From the NCBI GenBank assembly GCA_050739575.1, contig JBOIBN010000001.1, positions 1 to 64,000 of the forward strand: a DNA stretch of 64,000 nt, read 5' to 3'. The notes under the pieces were generated by a model. The model did no database searches. It was not told where the DNA came from and saw nothing but the letters and a program-made list of their open reading frames with translations. Source of the DNA: JBOIBN01 sp050739575 (GTDB lineage: Bacteria > Pseudomonadota > Gammaproteobacteria > JAKDMP01). Shown here piece by piece: positions 18,600 to 27,552 of the stretch (position 1 is the stretch's first letter; the number at the start of each line of letters is the position of its first letter). Made by a program: the position numbers and the translations under genes.

Positions 18600-21500
18600 T
18601 CACATGTTCCTGCGGTAACGTCCCCCCACCCGATAAAGAGCATGGCTGATCTGGCCGAGCGAACAGACCTTGACCGCCTCCATGAGTCCGGCGAAGAGAT
18701 TCTCGCCGGCCCGGGCGGCAAGGTCGAGACGTGCGAGAGCCGGTTCAGCCGCTTCCCGATGACGGGCCTGAAAGGCGCGCAGGGCCTCGATCTGGCCCCG
18801 TTTCTCATGCTCGGTCGAGCGGATCAGGGCGACCTCCTTGGGCGTTTCGAGTGCCTGCCCCTGAAAGGTGTTCACCCCCACGATGGGCAGTTCCCCAGAG
18901 TGCTTGAGCCGCTCGTAGTACAGACTCTCCTCCTGAATCTTCCCGCGCTGGTACATGGTCTCCATAGCGCCGAGTACACCGCCCCGGTCGGAGAGCCGAT
19001 CGAACTCCTGATACACGGCCTCCTCGACTATTGCCGTCAGCCGTTCGACGATGAACGCTCCCTGGAGCGGGTTTTCGTTCTTGTTGAGTCCGAGTTCCTG
19101 ATTGATGATCATCTGGATCGCCACCGCCCGGCGCACGCTCTCCTCGGTGGGCGTAGTGATCGCCTCGTCGTAGGCGTTGGTATGGAGCGAGTTGCAACTG
19201 TCGTAGAGCGCATAAAGCGCCTGCAGCGTCGTGCGGATGTCGTTGAACTGGATTTCCTGCGCATGCAGGCTGCGGCCCGAGGTCTGAATGTGATACTTGA
19301 GCATCTGACTGCGGGGGCTGGCCCGGTAGAGATCGCGCATCGCCCGCCCCCAGATGCGCCGGGCGACTCGGCCGATCACCGCGTATTCCGGATCCATGCC
19401 GTTGGAGAAAAAGAACGAGAGATTGGGAGCGAAGTCGTCGATCTTCATGCCGCGCGCGAGGTAGTACTCGACGATGGTGAAGCCGTTGGCGAGCGTGAAG
19501 GCGAGCTGACTGACCGGGTTCGCGCCGGCTTCGGCAATGTGGTAGCCGGAAACCGAGACGCTGTAGAAATTGCGCACGTTGTGTGCGATGAAGTATTCCT
19601 GCACGTCGCCCATCATCCGCATGGCAAAGCCGGTGGAAAATATGCAGGTGTTCTGCGCCTGGTCCTCCTTGAGGATGTCGGCCTGCACCGTGCCGCGCAC
19701 GCTGCCGAGAGTCTCCTCGCGCAGTCGCGTGTAGGTCTCCGCGTCCACCACTTGGTCGCTGGAGACGCCGAGCAGCCCGAGTCCACCGCCGTCGTGCCCG
19801 TCGGGAAGTTCGCGCCGATAGCCGGGCGCGGAATCGCCCCGCAGTTTGCCGATTTTTCGCGTCGTCTCCTCCCAACGTCCGGTCTCCTTCAGGTGACGTT
19901 CCACGCGCTGATCCACCGCGGCGTTCATGAACATCGCGAGGATGATCGGCGCCGGACCGTTGATGGTCATCGAAACCGAGGTCGTCGGCGCATTGAGGTC
20001 GAGACCCGAATAGAGCTTCTTCATGTCGTCCACGGTCGCGATCGAAACACCCGAGTTGCCGATGCGCCCGTAGATGTCGGGACGTTCGTCAGGATCCTCG
20101 CCGTAAAGCGTGGCCGAATCAAAGGCGGTCGAGAGCCGAGTCGCCGGCTGGCCCTTAGCGAGGTAGTGGAAACGCCGGTTGGTGCGCTCGGGATCGCCCT
20201 CGCCCGCGAACATGCGGGTCGGATCCTCTGCCGTACGCCGGTAAGGATAGACCCCGCCGGTGTAGGGATAGGCACCTGGCAGGTTTTCCGTGAGCAGAAA
20301 GTGCAGCAACTCGCCCCAGTCGCGAAACTCCGGCACGGCGAGCTTGGGGATCTTCAGATGCGACAGCGACTCGACATAGTTCGAACCCGTGATCTCGCGT
20401 CCGCGCACCCGATAGCTGTAGGTGTCGGCGGCGGCGGCGGCGGCGCGTTGCGGCCATTCACGGAGCAACGCAAGGGCCTCTTCGCCAACCTTCGCGAGCG
20501 CTGCATTATATTGCCGACGCAGCTCCGATCGCGCATCGTCCCCGCCGCCCGCCACAGCGGCGGCGAAATAGGCCTCAAACGGCGCAGGCAAGCCGGGATC
20601 GATAAGCGCGGTGAGGGCCTCGTAATAACTCTGCGCCTGCGAAGCTGCGTCAGAGCGCTGCCGCGCCTCCCGGGCCGCGCCTCGCCCGTTGGCGGAGATT
20701 TCGGAGAGATAGCGCTCGCGCGCGGGCGCAATCAGGGCGGCTGTGCGCAACGCCGGCGCATCCTCGAAATCCGGTTCTGCCCAGAACGCCGGATCGAGTC
20801 CGAGCTTCTCGCGCATTCCCACGATCAAAGCCCTGAACAGTTTATTGACGCCCGGATCGTTGAACCGGCTTGCGGTCGCCGGATACACGGGAACCTTGTC
20901 CTCGGGCAGCTCGAACGCGGTGTGATTGCGCCGCCACTGCTTCTTGACGTCGCGCAGGGCATCCTCGCCGCCGCGCTTCTCGAACTTGTTCAGCGCAATC
21001 ATGTCGGCGGCATCGAGCATGCCGATTTTCTCGAGTTGGATCGGACCGCCGTACTCGCCCGTCATCACGTAGAGCGAATAATCCACCAGCTCCGCTGCCT
21101 CGGTATCGCTCTGGCCGATGCCGGCGGTTTCGAGCAGGATCAAACCAAAGCCCGCCCACTTGAGGGCGTCGATCGTCTCGCCGAGCATTGCGCTGGTCGC
21201 CAGATGCCGACGTCGGGTCGCGAGCGAGCGCATGTAAATACTGCCCGCGGCGAGCGCGTTCATACGGATGCGATCGCCGAGCAGCGCGCCGCCGGTGCGC
21301 CAGCGCGTCGGATCCACGGCGACCACGGCAATCTTCAAATCCGGCCAGCTGCGGCGAAAGCGGATCAGCAGTTCGTCGGCGAGGCTGGACTTGCCCGCAC
21401 CGCCGGTGCCAGTGAGCCCGATCACCGGGACCTTGCGCCGTTCGCGCCGGATACGCTTGAGAAAGGCTGCGAGCGCCTCGCTCTCGGGTGGCCCTTCCTC

Positions 21501-22034
21501 CAGCCGGGTCAGCATCTCGCCGACGGCAGCGTCGTCGGTCGTCGGCGCCTCCGGGAGTGCCGCCTCGGTACGCCGGTGGGCACGTATGCGCGCGAAGACA
21601 TCAGCGATCATGCCGTCGAGCCCGAGGCGCATGCCGTCGTCCGGACTGTAGACCTTTTCGACGCCATAGGCCTCGAGTTCGGCGATTTCGTCGCGCACGA
21701 TGGTGCCGCCACCACCGACCACGATGCGGATGTGCCCCGCGCCGCTCTCGGCGAGCATGTCCACCATGTATTTGAAATATTCCATGTGTCCGCCCTGGTA
21801 GGAGGACACGGCGATACCGTCGGCGTCTTCTTGCAGCGCCGCGGTGACGATCTCGGCTACGGAGCGGTTGTGCCCGAGGTGAATGACCTCGGCGCCGTGC
21901 GCCTGCAGTACGCGGCGCACGATGTTGATCGCGGCATCGTGTCCGTCGAAGAGCGACGCGGCGGTAACAAACCTGAGCGGTCGATCACCAGCAGCGTCGG
22001 TCCGGGTCTCGATTGCCTCGGCGGGCGTGGCCAT
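18600..22034 (-). CDS. icmF: Fused isobutyryl-CoA mutase with G-protein chaperone
   Basis: 1144 residues in the IcmF order: a B12-binding domain (about 20-150, with SLFDGHD, H32 being the likely cobalt ligand), a MeaI-type GTPase (Walker A GLTGTGGAGKSS at 206-217, ETAGIGQSD switch, NKFE base motif), a linker, and a methylmalonyl-CoA-mutase-like catalytic domain to the end. IcmF interconverts isobutyryl-CoA and n-butyryl-CoA using coenzyme B12, and some members also act on isovaleryl/pivalyl-CoA; the fused GTPase protects cofactor loading. It is divergent from leucine dehydrogenase across a 134-base shared promoter region, fitting a role in branched-chain acyl-CoA use. It is slightly longer than usual. 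Confidence 0.9.
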   Translation of the reverse strand: MATPAEAIETRTDAAGDRPLRFVTAASLFDGHDAAINIVRRVLQAHGAEVIHLGHNRSVAEIVTAALQEDADGIAVSSYQGGHMEYFKYMVDMLAESGAGHIRIVVGGGGTIVRDEIAELEAYGVEKVYSPDDGMRLGLDGMIADVFARIRAHRRTEAALPEAPTTDDAAVGEMLTRLEEGPPESEALAAFLKRIRRERRKVPVIGLTGTGGAGKSSLADELLIRFRRSWPDLKIAVVAVDPTRWRTGGALLGDRIRMNALAAGSIYMRSLATRRRHLATSAMLGETIDALKWAGFGLILLETAGIGQSDTEAAELVDYSLYVMTGEYGGPIQLEKIGMLDAADMIALNKFEKRGGEDALRDVKKQWRRNHTAFELPEDKVPVYPATASRFNDPGVNKLFRALIVGMREKLGLDPAFWAEPDFEDAPALRTAALIAPARERYLSEISANGRGAAREARQRSDAASQAQSYYEALTALIDPGLPAPFEAYFAAAVAGGGDDARSELRRQYNAALAKVGEEALALLREWPQRAAAAAADTYSYRVRGREITGSNYVESLSHLKIPKLAVPEFRDWGELLHFLLTENLPGAYPYTGGVYPYRRTAEDPTRMFAGEGDPERTNRRFHYLAKGQPATRLSTAFDSATLYGEDPDERPDIYGRIGNSGVSIATVDDMKKLYSGLDLNAPTTSVSMTINGPAPIILAMFMNAAVDQRVERHLKETGRWEETTRKIGKLRGDSAPGYRRELPDGHDGGGLGLLGVSSDQVVDAETYTRLREETLGSVRGTVQADILKEDQAQNTCIFSTGFAMRMMGDVQEYFIAHNVRNFYSVSVSGYHIAEAGANPVSQLAFTLANGFTIVEYYLARGMKIDDFAPNLSFFFSNGMDPEYAVIGRVARRIWGRAMRDLYRASPRSQMLKYHIQTSGRSLHAQEIQFNDIRTTLQALYALYDSCNSLHTNAYDEAITTPTEESVRRAVAIQMIINQELGLNKNENPLQGAFIVERLTAIVEEAVYQEFDRLSDRGGVLGAMETMYQRGKIQEESLYYERLKHSGELPIVGVNTFQGQALETPKEVALIRSTEHEKRGQIEALRAFQARHREAAEPALARLDLAARAGENLFAGLMEAVKVCSLGQISHALYRVGGRYRRNM

Positions 22035-22060
22035 TCCATTCTCACAAACCTCTCGCCTGC

Positions 22061-22104
22061 ATTATAGACCGCCGACGCGGCCCTTTCGGTGCGAACGGTA
22101 TAAT
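22061..22104. promoter_or_regulatory. Divergent -10 elements between icmF and leucine dehydrogenase
   Basis: A perfect TATAAT reads leftward at 22066-22061 toward icmF (start 22034) and another reads rightward at 22099-22104 toward leucine dehydrogenase (start 22169). Neither has a good -35 box, which suggests activator dependence. The elements are close enough to compete for polymerase. Confidence 0.55.
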
Positions 22105-22168
22105 GAGACGTTATCCGAATCGCGGCATCGAAACCGCCTTCATAACCCCACGCGGAGGACTCAATCGC

Positions 22169-23275
22169 ATGGAACTCATGTCCAAAATTACCGAAATGGG
22201 CCACGAAGAAGTCGTGTTCTTTCATTCGCGCGACCTGGGCCTGAAGGCTATCGTTGCCATTCACGACACCACCCTGGGCCCAGCCTTGGGCGGCTGTCGG
22301 ATGCTGCCCTACAAGAGCGACGAAGAAGCCTTGTACGACGTGCTGAGACTTTCCCGCGGCATGACCTACAAAAACGCCGTGGCCGGGCTCAATCTCGGCG
22401 GCGGCAAATCGGTAATCATCGGTGATCCCCACAAGGACAAGAGCGAAGCCTACTTCCGCGCCTTCGGCCGCTTCCTGGAATCGCTCGGCGGCCGTTACAT
22501 CACCGCCGAGGACGTGAACACTTCCGTACCGGATATGGAATACATTTTCCAGGAAACCAGCCACGTGGTTGGCATTCCGCCTGTATTCGGCGGCAGCGGC
22601 GATCCCTCACCCTTCACGGCGCTGGGGACGCTGCGCGGCATCGAGGCCGCGGCCGAGCACAGATACGGCTCGAAGGAACTCGGCAAGCTTTCCTTCGCGG
22701 TGCAGGGCGTCGGTCACGTCGGCGTGCATCTGGTAAGGATGCTGCGCGAGACGGGCGCCAAGGTATACGTCTGCGACCCCGACCCGGAGCGCGTGAAGCA
22801 CGTGGTCGATAAGTACGGCGCCGAAGCCCTGAAACTGGATGACATCTACAGCACCGACGCCAAGGTCTTCGTGCCCTGCGCGCTCGGCGGCTCGGTCAAT
22901 CCCGAAACGCTCGAAAAGCTCAAGTGCGAAATCGTCGCGGGCTCGGCCAACAATCAACTGGACACCGATGCCACGGGCGATGAACTGGAAAAGCGCGGCA
23001 TCCTCTACGTGCCCGATTACGTCATCAACGCCGGCGGCGTCATCAACGTTGCGATCGAACGCCAGGGCTATAACCGCGAACGGGCGACCCACCAGGTCAA
23101 CCGCATCTTCGACATCTGCAAGCACGTCTTTCACACCGCGGAACACGAAGGACTGCCGACCTACAAGGCGGCCGACCATCTGGCCGAGAAGCGTATTGCC
23201 GAAGTTGGCAAGGTGCGCCGCCCGTTCCTGCCCGCGCGGCGTGGCCCGATCAACGGCCGCCACACCTTGTCCTGA
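22169..23275 (+). CDS. ldh: Leucine dehydrogenase (Glu/Leu/Phe/Val family)
   Basis: 368 residues. The start at 22169 has GGAGGA 9 bases upstream; the longer open frame has no such signal. Catalytic lysines fall at K68 (MTYKNA) and K80 (LNLGGGK), the same numbers as in Bacillus leucine dehydrogenase, and the NAD fold shows [13 protein letters not shown]. It converts leucine, isoleucine or valine to 2-oxo acids with NAD. It overlaps liuA by TGATG. Valine or phenylalanine preference cannot be excluded from sequence alone. Confidence 0.88.
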   Translation: MELMSKITEMGHEEVVFFHSRDLGLKAIVAIHDTTLGPALGGCRMLPYKSDEEALYDVLRLSRGMTYKNAVAGLNLGGGKSVIIGDPHKDKSEAYFRAFGRFLESLGGRYITAEDVNTSVPDMEYIFQETSHVVGIPPVFGGSGDPSPFTALGTLRGIEAAAEHRYGSKELGKLSFAVQGVGHVGVHLVRMLRETGAKVYVCDPDPERVKHVVDKYGAEALKLDDIYSTDAKVFVPCALGGSVNPETLEKLKCEIVAGSANNQLDTDATGDELEKRGILYVPDYVINAGGVINVAIERQGYNRERATHQVNRIFDICKHVFHTAEHEGLPTYKAADHLAEKRIAEVGKVRRPFLPARRGPINGRHTLS

Positions 23276-24438
23276 TGGCATTAAAGCCGCCCGCATTGGG
23301 TCAAGAACTCGATCTTTTGCGCGAAACGGTGCGCCGTTTCGCCGCGGCCGAGATCGCCCCGCGGGCGGCGGAAATAGACGAGAGCAACACCTTTCCGCGC
23401 GAGCTGTGGCCGAAACTCGGCGAACTCGGGCTGCTCGGCCTGACCGTACCCGAAGTCGAGGGCGGCGCGGGCCTCGGCTATCTCGCACACGTAGTGGCGA
23501 TGGAGGAAGTCTCACGCGCCTCGGGTTCGGTGGGACTCTCCTACGGCGCGCACTCCAATCTCTGCGTCAACAACCTCGCCTTGAACGGCACAGCCGCCCA
23601 GTGCAAAAAGTACTTGCCGAAACTCCTGTCCGGCGAGTGGGTCGGGGCGCTCGCCATGTCGGAGGCCGGCGCCGGTTCAGACGTTGTGGGCTCAATGAGC
23701 TGCCGCGCCAAGCTTCACGGCGACATCTGGATCGCCAACGGTTCAAAAATGTGGATTACCAACGGCCCAGACGCCGACGTCGCCATCGTGTACATGCGCA
23801 CCGGCGATTATTCCAAGGCGGGTTCAAAGTCGATCACCGCGTTTCTGGTCGAGCGTGGCATGACCGGCTTCAAGCCTGCGCAAAAACTCGACAAGCTCGG
23901 CATGCGCGGTTCCAACACCTCCGAGCTCGTCTTCGAGGACTGCGAAATCCCGGCCGCAAACGTGCTCGGCAAAGTCGATCAGGGCGTGTACGTCATGATG
24001 CGCGGGCTCGATTCCGAACGTCTCGTGCTTGCCGGCGGTCCGCTCGGACTCATGGCGGCGGCGTTGGATGCAGCCTTTCCTTATGTGCGGGAACGCAAGC
24101 AGTTTGGCCGCGCAATTGGCGAGTTCGGTCTCATGCAGGGGAAGCTCGCCGACATGTATATCGCCCTCGAAACGGCACGCGCCTACACCTATGCCGTCGC
24201 CCGCCATTTCGATGCCGGCGAGCCCGTGCGCAAAGAAGCTGCGGCGGCGCTGCTTCATGCCTCGGAGCAGGCCGTGCGCGTCACCCTTGAGGCGATTCAG
24301 ACGCTCGGTGGCAACGGCTACATCAGCGAATATCCGACCGGCCGGCTGCTGCGCGACGCCAAACTTTACGATATCGGCGCCGGCACCAATGAAATCCGTC
24401 GCATGCTGATCGGACGCGAACTCTTCAACGACGCCTGA
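23275..24438 (+). CDS. liuA: Isovaleryl-CoA dehydrogenase
   Basis: 387 residues, an acyl-CoA dehydrogenase with N-terminal helical, central beta ([15 protein letters not shown] flavin-binding motif) and C-terminal helical domains. E248 in [16 protein letters not shown] is at the position of the catalytic Glu typical of isovaleryl-CoA dehydrogenases, which differs from other ACADs. It makes 3-methylcrotonyl-CoA, the substrate of the liuB/liuD carboxylase now encoded beyond the prophage. It is translationally coupled to leucine dehydrogenase. Confidence 0.9.
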   Translation: MALKPPALGQELDLLRETVRRFAAAEIAPRAAEIDESNTFPRELWPKLGELGLLGLTVPEVEGGAGLGYLAHVVAMEEVSRASGSVGLSYGAHSNLCVNNLALNGTAAQCKKYLPKLLSGEWVGALAMSEAGAGSDVVGSMSCRAKLHGDIWIANGSKMWITNGPDADVAIVYMRTGDYSKAGSKSITAFLVERGMTGFKPAQKLDKLGMRGSNTSELVFEDCEIPAANVLGKVDQGVYVMMRGLDSERLVLAGGPLGLMAAALDAAFPYVRERKQFGRAIGEFGLMQGKLADMYIALETARAYTYAVARHFDAGEPVRKEAAAALLHASEQAVRVTLEAIQTLGGNGYISEYPTGRLLRDAKLYDIGAGTNEIRRMLIGRELFNDA

Positions 24439-24494
24439 AACATTAAAATTTGCAACGATTCCCGTCGCAATCGGCGTACCGGAATTTCTATCGC

Positions 24495-24552
24495 CGAATC
24501 GCGGTCGGGGCGATCGCTCCTACAAGGGCGATGTTCTGCCCGCCGCGATTCG
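24495..24552. repeat. REP-like palindrome between liuA and the thiolase
   Basis: A perfect 10-base inverted repeat, CGAATCGCGG (24495-24504) and CCGCGATTCG (24543-24552), encloses a second motif, GGCGATCGCTCCTACAA. The CTCCTAC tail is typical of REP-like elements in Xanthomonadales and Pseudomonas. It may also act as a weak terminator or mRNA end. Confidence 0.6.
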
Positions 24553-24613
24553 CCCGCGTCCCGCGAAAGCGTAGATTGCTAAAATTCATTATTCGATTAG
24601 GAACGGAGTTGTC

Positions 24614-25789
24614 ATGAGCAAAGAATCTATCGTCATCGTCAGTGCCCGCCGTACCGCCATCGGTTCGATGCTGGGCCAGTTCGCCACGGTCACTGCGCCG
24701 CAACTGGGCACAGCCGCGATCAAGGCGGCGGTTACCGACGCCGGCATTGAGTCGCGAGAGATCAGCGAAGTGATCATGGGTTGTGTGCTGCCCGCCGGCC
24801 TGGGTCAAGCGCCGGCACGTCAGGCCTCCCTCGGTGCAGGCGTTCCCGTTTCGGTGGGCTGCACCACGCTCAACAAGGTTTGCGGTTCGGGCATGAAGGC
24901 CGCGATGCTCGGCCATGACATGATCATCGCCGGTTCGGCCGACATCATCGTCGCCGGCGGCATGGAATCCATGACCAATGCGCCGCACATGGTCAACGCC
25001 CGCGCCGGCATCCGCTACGGCGACGCCAAATTGATCGACCACATGGCTTGGGACGGGCTGACCGATCCCTACGACGGCCAATCCATGGGTGTGTCCGGCG
25101 AACTGTGCGCGGAGAAATTCGGCTTCACCCGCGAGCAACAGGACGTGTTTGCGACCGAATCGGTCCGGCGTGCACAGCGCGCGACCGAGGGGGCCTTCAA
25201 GGCCGAGATTACGTCGGTCACGGTCAAGACCCGCAAGGGCGAGGTGAACGTGGACATCGACGAGGAGCCGGGTCGCTGCGACATCGAAAAAATCCCGAAC
25301 CTCAAACCAGCGTTCAAGAAAGACGGCACGGTCACGGCGGCCAGTTCCGCCTCGATCTCCGATGGCGGCGCGGCGCTCGTACTGATGCGCGAATCGGAGG
25401 CCAAAAGACGAGGCATCCAGCCTCTCGCCCGCATCGCCGGCCATGCCAGCTTCGCGCAGGAGCCGGCTTGGTTCACGACCGCTCCGATCGGCGCCATCGA
25501 GCGCCTGCAGAAAAAGCTCGGCTGGGCGGAGAAGGATGTCGATCTCTATGAAATCAACGAGGCCTTCGCCTCCGTGACCATGGCCGCGATGCATGAACTC
25601 AAACTGCCGCACGAAAAGGTGAACGTGAACGGCGGCGCCTGCGCCCTGGGCCATCCCATTGGCTGCACCGGTGCGCGCATTATCGTCACGCTGCTCCACG
25701 CACTCAAGGCGCGCGACGGCAAGCGCGGCATCGCCTCGTTGTGCCTCGGCGGCGGCGAGGCCACCGCCATCGCGGTAGAGATGCTTTAA
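24614..25789 (+). CDS. atoB: Acetyl-CoA C-acetyltransferase (thiolase)
   Basis: 391 residues, a full-length thiolase. Nucleophile C90 is in NKVCGSGMKA, the base cysteine C377 in LCLGGGEA, and the other signature loops are EINEAFAS and GGACALGHPIGCTGAR. It interconverts two acetyl-CoA and acetoacetyl-CoA, completing leucine breakdown after HMG-CoA lyase. It is 175 bases after liuA and is the last host gene before the prophage. The name phaA would be equally defensible. Confidence 0.88.
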   Translation: MSKESIVIVSARRTAIGSMLGQFATVTAPQLGTAAIKAAVTDAGIESREISEVIMGCVLPAGLGQAPARQASLGAGVPVSVGCTTLNKVCGSGMKAAMLGHDMIIAGSADIIVAGGMESMTNAPHMVNARAGIRYGDAKLIDHMAWDGLTDPYDGQSMGVSGELCAEKFGFTREQQDVFATESVRRAQRATEGAFKAEITSVTVKTRKGEVNVDIDEEPGRCDIEKIPNLKPAFKKDGTVTAASSASISDGGAALVLMRESEAKRRGIQPLARIAGHASFAQEPAWFTTAPIGAIERLQKKLGWAEKDVDLYEINEAFASVTMAAMHELKLPHEKVNVNGGACALGHPIGCTGARIIVTLLHALKARDGKRGIASLCLGGGEATAIAVEML

Positions 25790-25793
25790 GGAA

Positions 25794-25802
25794 CCTCCGA
25801 TT
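25794..25802. repeat. Left copy of the 9-bp direct repeat flanking the prophage
   Basis: CCTCCGATT here is repeated exactly at 47549-47557, directly outside the right prophage end. A Mu-type transposase duplicates 5 bases (CCTCC would fit); the extra four matching bases may be chance or reflect a degraded left end. Confidence 0.6.
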
Positions 25803-25815
25803 CTTAGGGGGCAGA

Positions 25816-25984
25816 TGGTTTGCGAATGCGGGATGACGCGGGAATTCGCGGGATTATGTGGGACGGAAGTCCCTCTCCGTGCGGGTCTCACGGCTATTGG
25901 AAGAAAAAAAACGGCGCTGGTTTGGGTTTGCGACTTTTCGGTGAATGAGGCGGAATCGAGGTTCCCGGTCACTTGGTTTGTGAA
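25816..25984. promoter_or_regulatory. Left-end MuA-site-like repeats L1-L3
   Basis: Three related motifs: TGGTTTGCGAA (25816-25826), GGGTTTGCGA (25924-25933) and TCACTTGGTTTGTGAA (25969-25984). Their distances from the left end (~17, ~125 and ~170 bases) parallel the L1, L2 and L3 transposase sites of Mu. Between them the sequence is otherwise non-coding; a 65-codon ORF here is unlikely to be real. Confidence 0.6.
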
Positions 25985-26019
25985 AACGACGCCGGGCTGC
26001 ATGATCGTTTAAGAACCCT

Positions 26020-26541
26020 TCAAATGTCGGTCGCCGGCGTATTTCGGCGGCTTCGAAGTTGCGAGGCAATGTGGCTAATGACGTCGGAGGCGGCGTCGGC
26101 CTTGAGCGCGCCCAAAAGCACCAGGTCGCGGACAAATATAACAGCGAGCTCACCGGCTTCGCTTCGATCCGACTCTGGGGCTTTCAAGATCGCATTGGTG
26201 GCGGCCGTCAAGCGCTCTTGTAGGGGTTTTTCATCCGCTTTATAGGGAGAGCCATCCTCGGCGACCGATTCGTCTTTATATAAAGGGCCTTCGCCGGACG
26301 CCAGATAATCAAGCGAAACGCCGGATGCTTTCGAAAGGCCAACCATCGCTGTGAATGGTGGGGGATTCTCTTCGCGAATATAACGATACAGCATGTCATC
26401 GGACACGCCAGCGGCTTGAGCTGCCTGTGATCTAGTGCCGATCCGGCTCGCAGCGTCAGAAATTCTAGTTCCGATTCCGGTGGCTAGAATCGGAAGCGCC
26501 TTCCGTTCCGCAATTATAACTTCTGATTCGTCATTTTTCAT
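26020..26541 (-). CDS. Prophage repressor, HTH XRE-type
   Basis: 173 residues with a Cro/C1-type helix-turn-helix (about 35-85, AAQAAGVSDDMLYRYIREEN) and a C-terminal helical region, but no LexA-type peptidase motif seen. Its place (first gene, divergent from ner) matches the c repressor of Mu-like phages, which maintains lysogeny by binding operators before the early genes. The 132-base region to ner carries repeated motifs that may be its operators. Confidence 0.75.
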   Translation of the reverse strand: MKNDESEVIIAERKALPILATGIGTRISDAASRIGTRSQAAQAAGVSDDMLYRYIREENPPPFTAMVGLSKASGVSLDYLASGEGPLYKDESVAEDGSPYKADEKPLQERLTAATNAILKAPESDRSEAGELAVIFVRDLVLLGALKADAASDVISHIASQLRSRRNTPATDI

Positions 26542-26625
26542 AGAAAAAATAACACCTTAGCTAAAAAATGCGTTTTTGCGAGAATATCCACGATCGGAAG
26601 CATCACGGTATATGTGAAAGTGGCT

Positions 26626-26692
26626 ACCGCATGAATACTTGACTTCTGTGAAACATGTTCTATACTTTGCCGCATGAGTAGCCGCATGAGTA
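26626..26692 (+). promoter_or_regulatory. Early promoter and repeated operator-like motifs
   Basis: A sigma-70 promoter TTGACT (26639-26644), 16-base spacer, TATACT (26661-26666) points at ner. ACCGCATGAATA (26626-26637) and two tandem copies of GCCGCATGAGTA (26669-26680, 26681-26692) bracket it, and are candidate binding sites for the repressor or Ner. The predicted transcript start (~26673) lies directly at the first ATG of ner, so ner may be leaderless. Confidence 0.55.
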
Positions 26693-26967
26693 TTCGAGCC
26701 CTTCCAAAAAAAGCCGGTCTTTTGGAGGACTGGCATCCGGCCGACATCGTGGCCGAGCTGCGCAAGGCGGGCTGGAGCCTACGCAAGTTGGCGATCCATC
26801 ACGGCTATAAGGCACCGAGCACACTGAAGAACGCCATTGCCGCGCCGTGGCCGAAGGGCGAACGCCTGATCGCCGAAGCCATCGGCGTCAAGCCCCAGGA
26901 CATCTGGCCTTCGCGCTTTGCCGAAAGGGCGCGGCGTAAAGCCGAAGCCCAGCGGGAAGCCGCGTGA
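26674..26967 (+). CDS. ner: Ner-type phage DNA-binding regulator
   Basis: 97 residues of the Ner/Nlp (SfsB) winged helix-turn-helix family: DWHPADIVAELRKAGWSLRK then HGYKAPSTLKNAI and an Arg/Lys-rich tail. In Mu, Ner represses early and c transcription to time lytic growth. Two in-frame ATGs (26674, 26686) sit in tandem repeat copies; either could be used. It is followed by a strong terminator. Confidence 0.8.
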   Translation: MSSRMSIRALPKKAGLLEDWHPADIVAELRKAGWSLRKLAIHHGYKAPSTLKNAIAAPWPKGERLIAEAIGVKPQDIWPSRFAERARRKAEAQREAA

Positions 26968-27004
26968 GCGCCACGGCATCACGGATCGGAATGTTATCAC
27001 CGCC

Positions 27005-27036
27005 GCGGCCGTCCCGAAAGGGCACGGCCGCTTTTT
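27005..27036 (+). terminator. Intrinsic terminator after ner
   Basis: GCGGCCGT/ACGGCCGC stem extended by CCC/GGG with one bulged C, a GAAA loop, then TTTTT. It would stop early transcription before the transposase genes unless read-through or a second promoter near TATATA (27050-27055) acts. Confidence 0.8.
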
Positions 27037-27066
27037 ATTTGGAACCCCTTATATAAAGGAAGGGCA

Positions 27067-27552
27067 ATGCCGGGGAAGAATTGGAAACGGGCGCGGGCGC
27101 GCTCGATTTGCCACGGGATAGAACTGTGTCTGGACTTCGCCAGGGAGAAAGGGAACCTTTCCGTCGATCGCGTCGCGGATTTGATGGGGCTTCCGAATAA
27201 GTGGGTACTTTATAAATGGATGGAGTCGGGGCGCATGCCGGCGAACCTAATTCCGCCCTTCGAGCATGCCTGCGGGGCCTCGTTCGTGACCGATTATCTC
27301 GGCGGGGTGATCGGCGGCGTGCTGATCAAGATGCCGACGGGCCGAAAGTCGGGACCGGAAGAGGTCGCCGCCCTTCAGCACTCATTCGCCGATGCGATCC
27401 AGCAGCTCGCACAGTTCTACGACGGCAAGCGCGGCGCCGAAGAGACGATTGACGCCCTGACCTCGGCGCTCCGCGGCGCGGCCTGGCATCGGGAGAACGT
27501 CGCGAAGCTCGCGACGCCGGAGCTGGCGCTCTTCGATGAGGCGCAGACATGA
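27067..27552 (+). CDS. Early prophage protein of unknown function
   Basis: 161 residues with a good ribosome site (AAGGAAGGG). The N-terminal half looks like a small helix-turn-helix (LSVDRVADLMGLPNKWVLYK) and the C-terminal half is helical. Proteins of this size commonly precede MuA in B3/Mu-like phages, but I cannot name a function. Its stop overlaps the MuA start by four bases. Confidence 0.6.
   Translation: MPGKNWKRARARSICHGIELCLDFAREKGNLSVDRVADLMGLPNKWVLYKWMESGRMPANLIPPFEHACGASFVTDYLGGVIGGVLIKMPTGRKSGPEEVAALQHSFADAIQQLAQFYDGKRGAEETIDALTSALRGAAWHRENVAKLATPELALFDEAQT

Noticed and set aside
18513..22067. 1184-codon plus-strand ORF opposite icmF
   Set aside because: Antisense shadow of a GC-rich gene; no family motifs, Arg/His/Gly-rich composition, and the minus strand encodes a textbook IcmF.
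25815..26012. 65-codon ORF at the prophage left end
   Set aside because: Overlaps the MuA-site-like repeats, has no ribosome site and resembles no protein; this is end DNA.
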